Position numbers and translations under genes: made by a program. From Patagioenas fasciata (taxonomy: Eukaryota > Chordata > Aves > Columbiformes > Columbidae): 64,000 nt of DNA. Where the stretch lies: positions 150,068,605 through 150,132,604 of the forward strand of contig NC_092521.1 in assembly GCF_037038585.1 (NCBI RefSeq), read 5' to 3'. Positions 63,777 through 64,000 of this stretch are shown one piece after another (the first letter of the stretch is position 1; each line of letters opens with the position of its first letter). Under the pieces are notes generated by a model. The model did no database searches. It was not told where the DNA came from and saw nothing but the letters and a program-made list of their open reading frames with translations.

Positions 63777-64000
63777 CAAACATGACAGAGCTTTGGTCCA
63801 GTTTTTACTGATGATTGTGTTCACAACACTCTACCAATGTCTGAACTTTCCTATTGCACCCTGGACAACTAAAGCAGTGAAATATTTAGTTCACTGAAAT
63901 TCATGTGCACCTCCGAAGTAACTGTTTAAAAATAAGTTTGTATTGTGAAACTTTTGGCAATGATTTTATTGTCAACTTTTAATTTAGTTTTCCAGTAAAA

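Larger units (their letters stand above)
55417..64000 (+). other. ARMC3: ARMC3 intron 10 (runs past the window end)
   Basis: It begins with GTGAGT after exon 10. No sequence with the expected next residues and a phase-2 acceptor was found, so the intron is at least 8.58 kb. It contains a MIR fragment near 56,412-56,515 and a possible L2 fragment near 63,725. Open frames of up to 145 codons (61,897-62,334 minus) show no recognisable domain. Confidence 0.78.

Overview
The window is vertebrate nuclear DNA, almost certainly from a bird. It carries one recognisable protein-coding gene split into many GT-AG exons. Several CR1 LINE fragments belong to the avian/reptilian type, with the catagaat-type 3' end and a CR1 reverse transcriptase reading frame. 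There are also traces of ancient MIR/L2 elements and a solo retroviral-type LTR. I see no prokaryotic features such as operons, ribosome binding sites or CRISPR arrays, and I recognised no tRNA or rRNA gene.

Layout. Positions 1 to about 27,600 are intergenic, with no coding sequence I can support. This part holds a (TTTTCC)n hexamer tract, MIR-like fragments, a minus-strand CR1, a (TTGG)n tract, a solo LTR, an old plus-strand CR1 and a GATA microsatellite. A CpG-rich island at about 27,760-28,360 is the likely promoter and first, non-coding exon of ARMC3. It contains a match to the RFX X-box, a C-rich pentamer run and a consensus splice donor at 28,035. Positions 28,035-37,300 are a roughly 9.3 kb first intron with two damaged antisense CR1 copies and one cryptic exon candidate.

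From 37,301 to 55,416 lie nine coding exons of ARMC3 (armadillo repeat containing 3) on the + strand. They are joined by GT-AG introns in a consistent reading frame and encode residues 1-391 plus two bases of codon 392, close to half of a protein that is 872 residues in human. All of this is armadillo-repeat superhelix; the C-terminal half lies beyond the window. Positions 55,417-64,000 look like one long intron and contain no further ARMC3 exon that I could find. In mammals the ARMC3 neighbours are PIP4K2A upstream and MSRB2/PTF1A downstream; neither is visible here.

ARMC3 is known as a gene expressed in testis and in motile-ciliated cells, so an X-box in its CpG island would fit. I found no undescribed biological system. 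The observations most worth a second look are the X-box, a seven-run G-quadruplex-type motif on the template strand of exon 1, a possible alternative 5' UTR exon in intron 1, and a 100 bp hAT-type MITE with a perfect 8 bp target-site duplication in intron 8.
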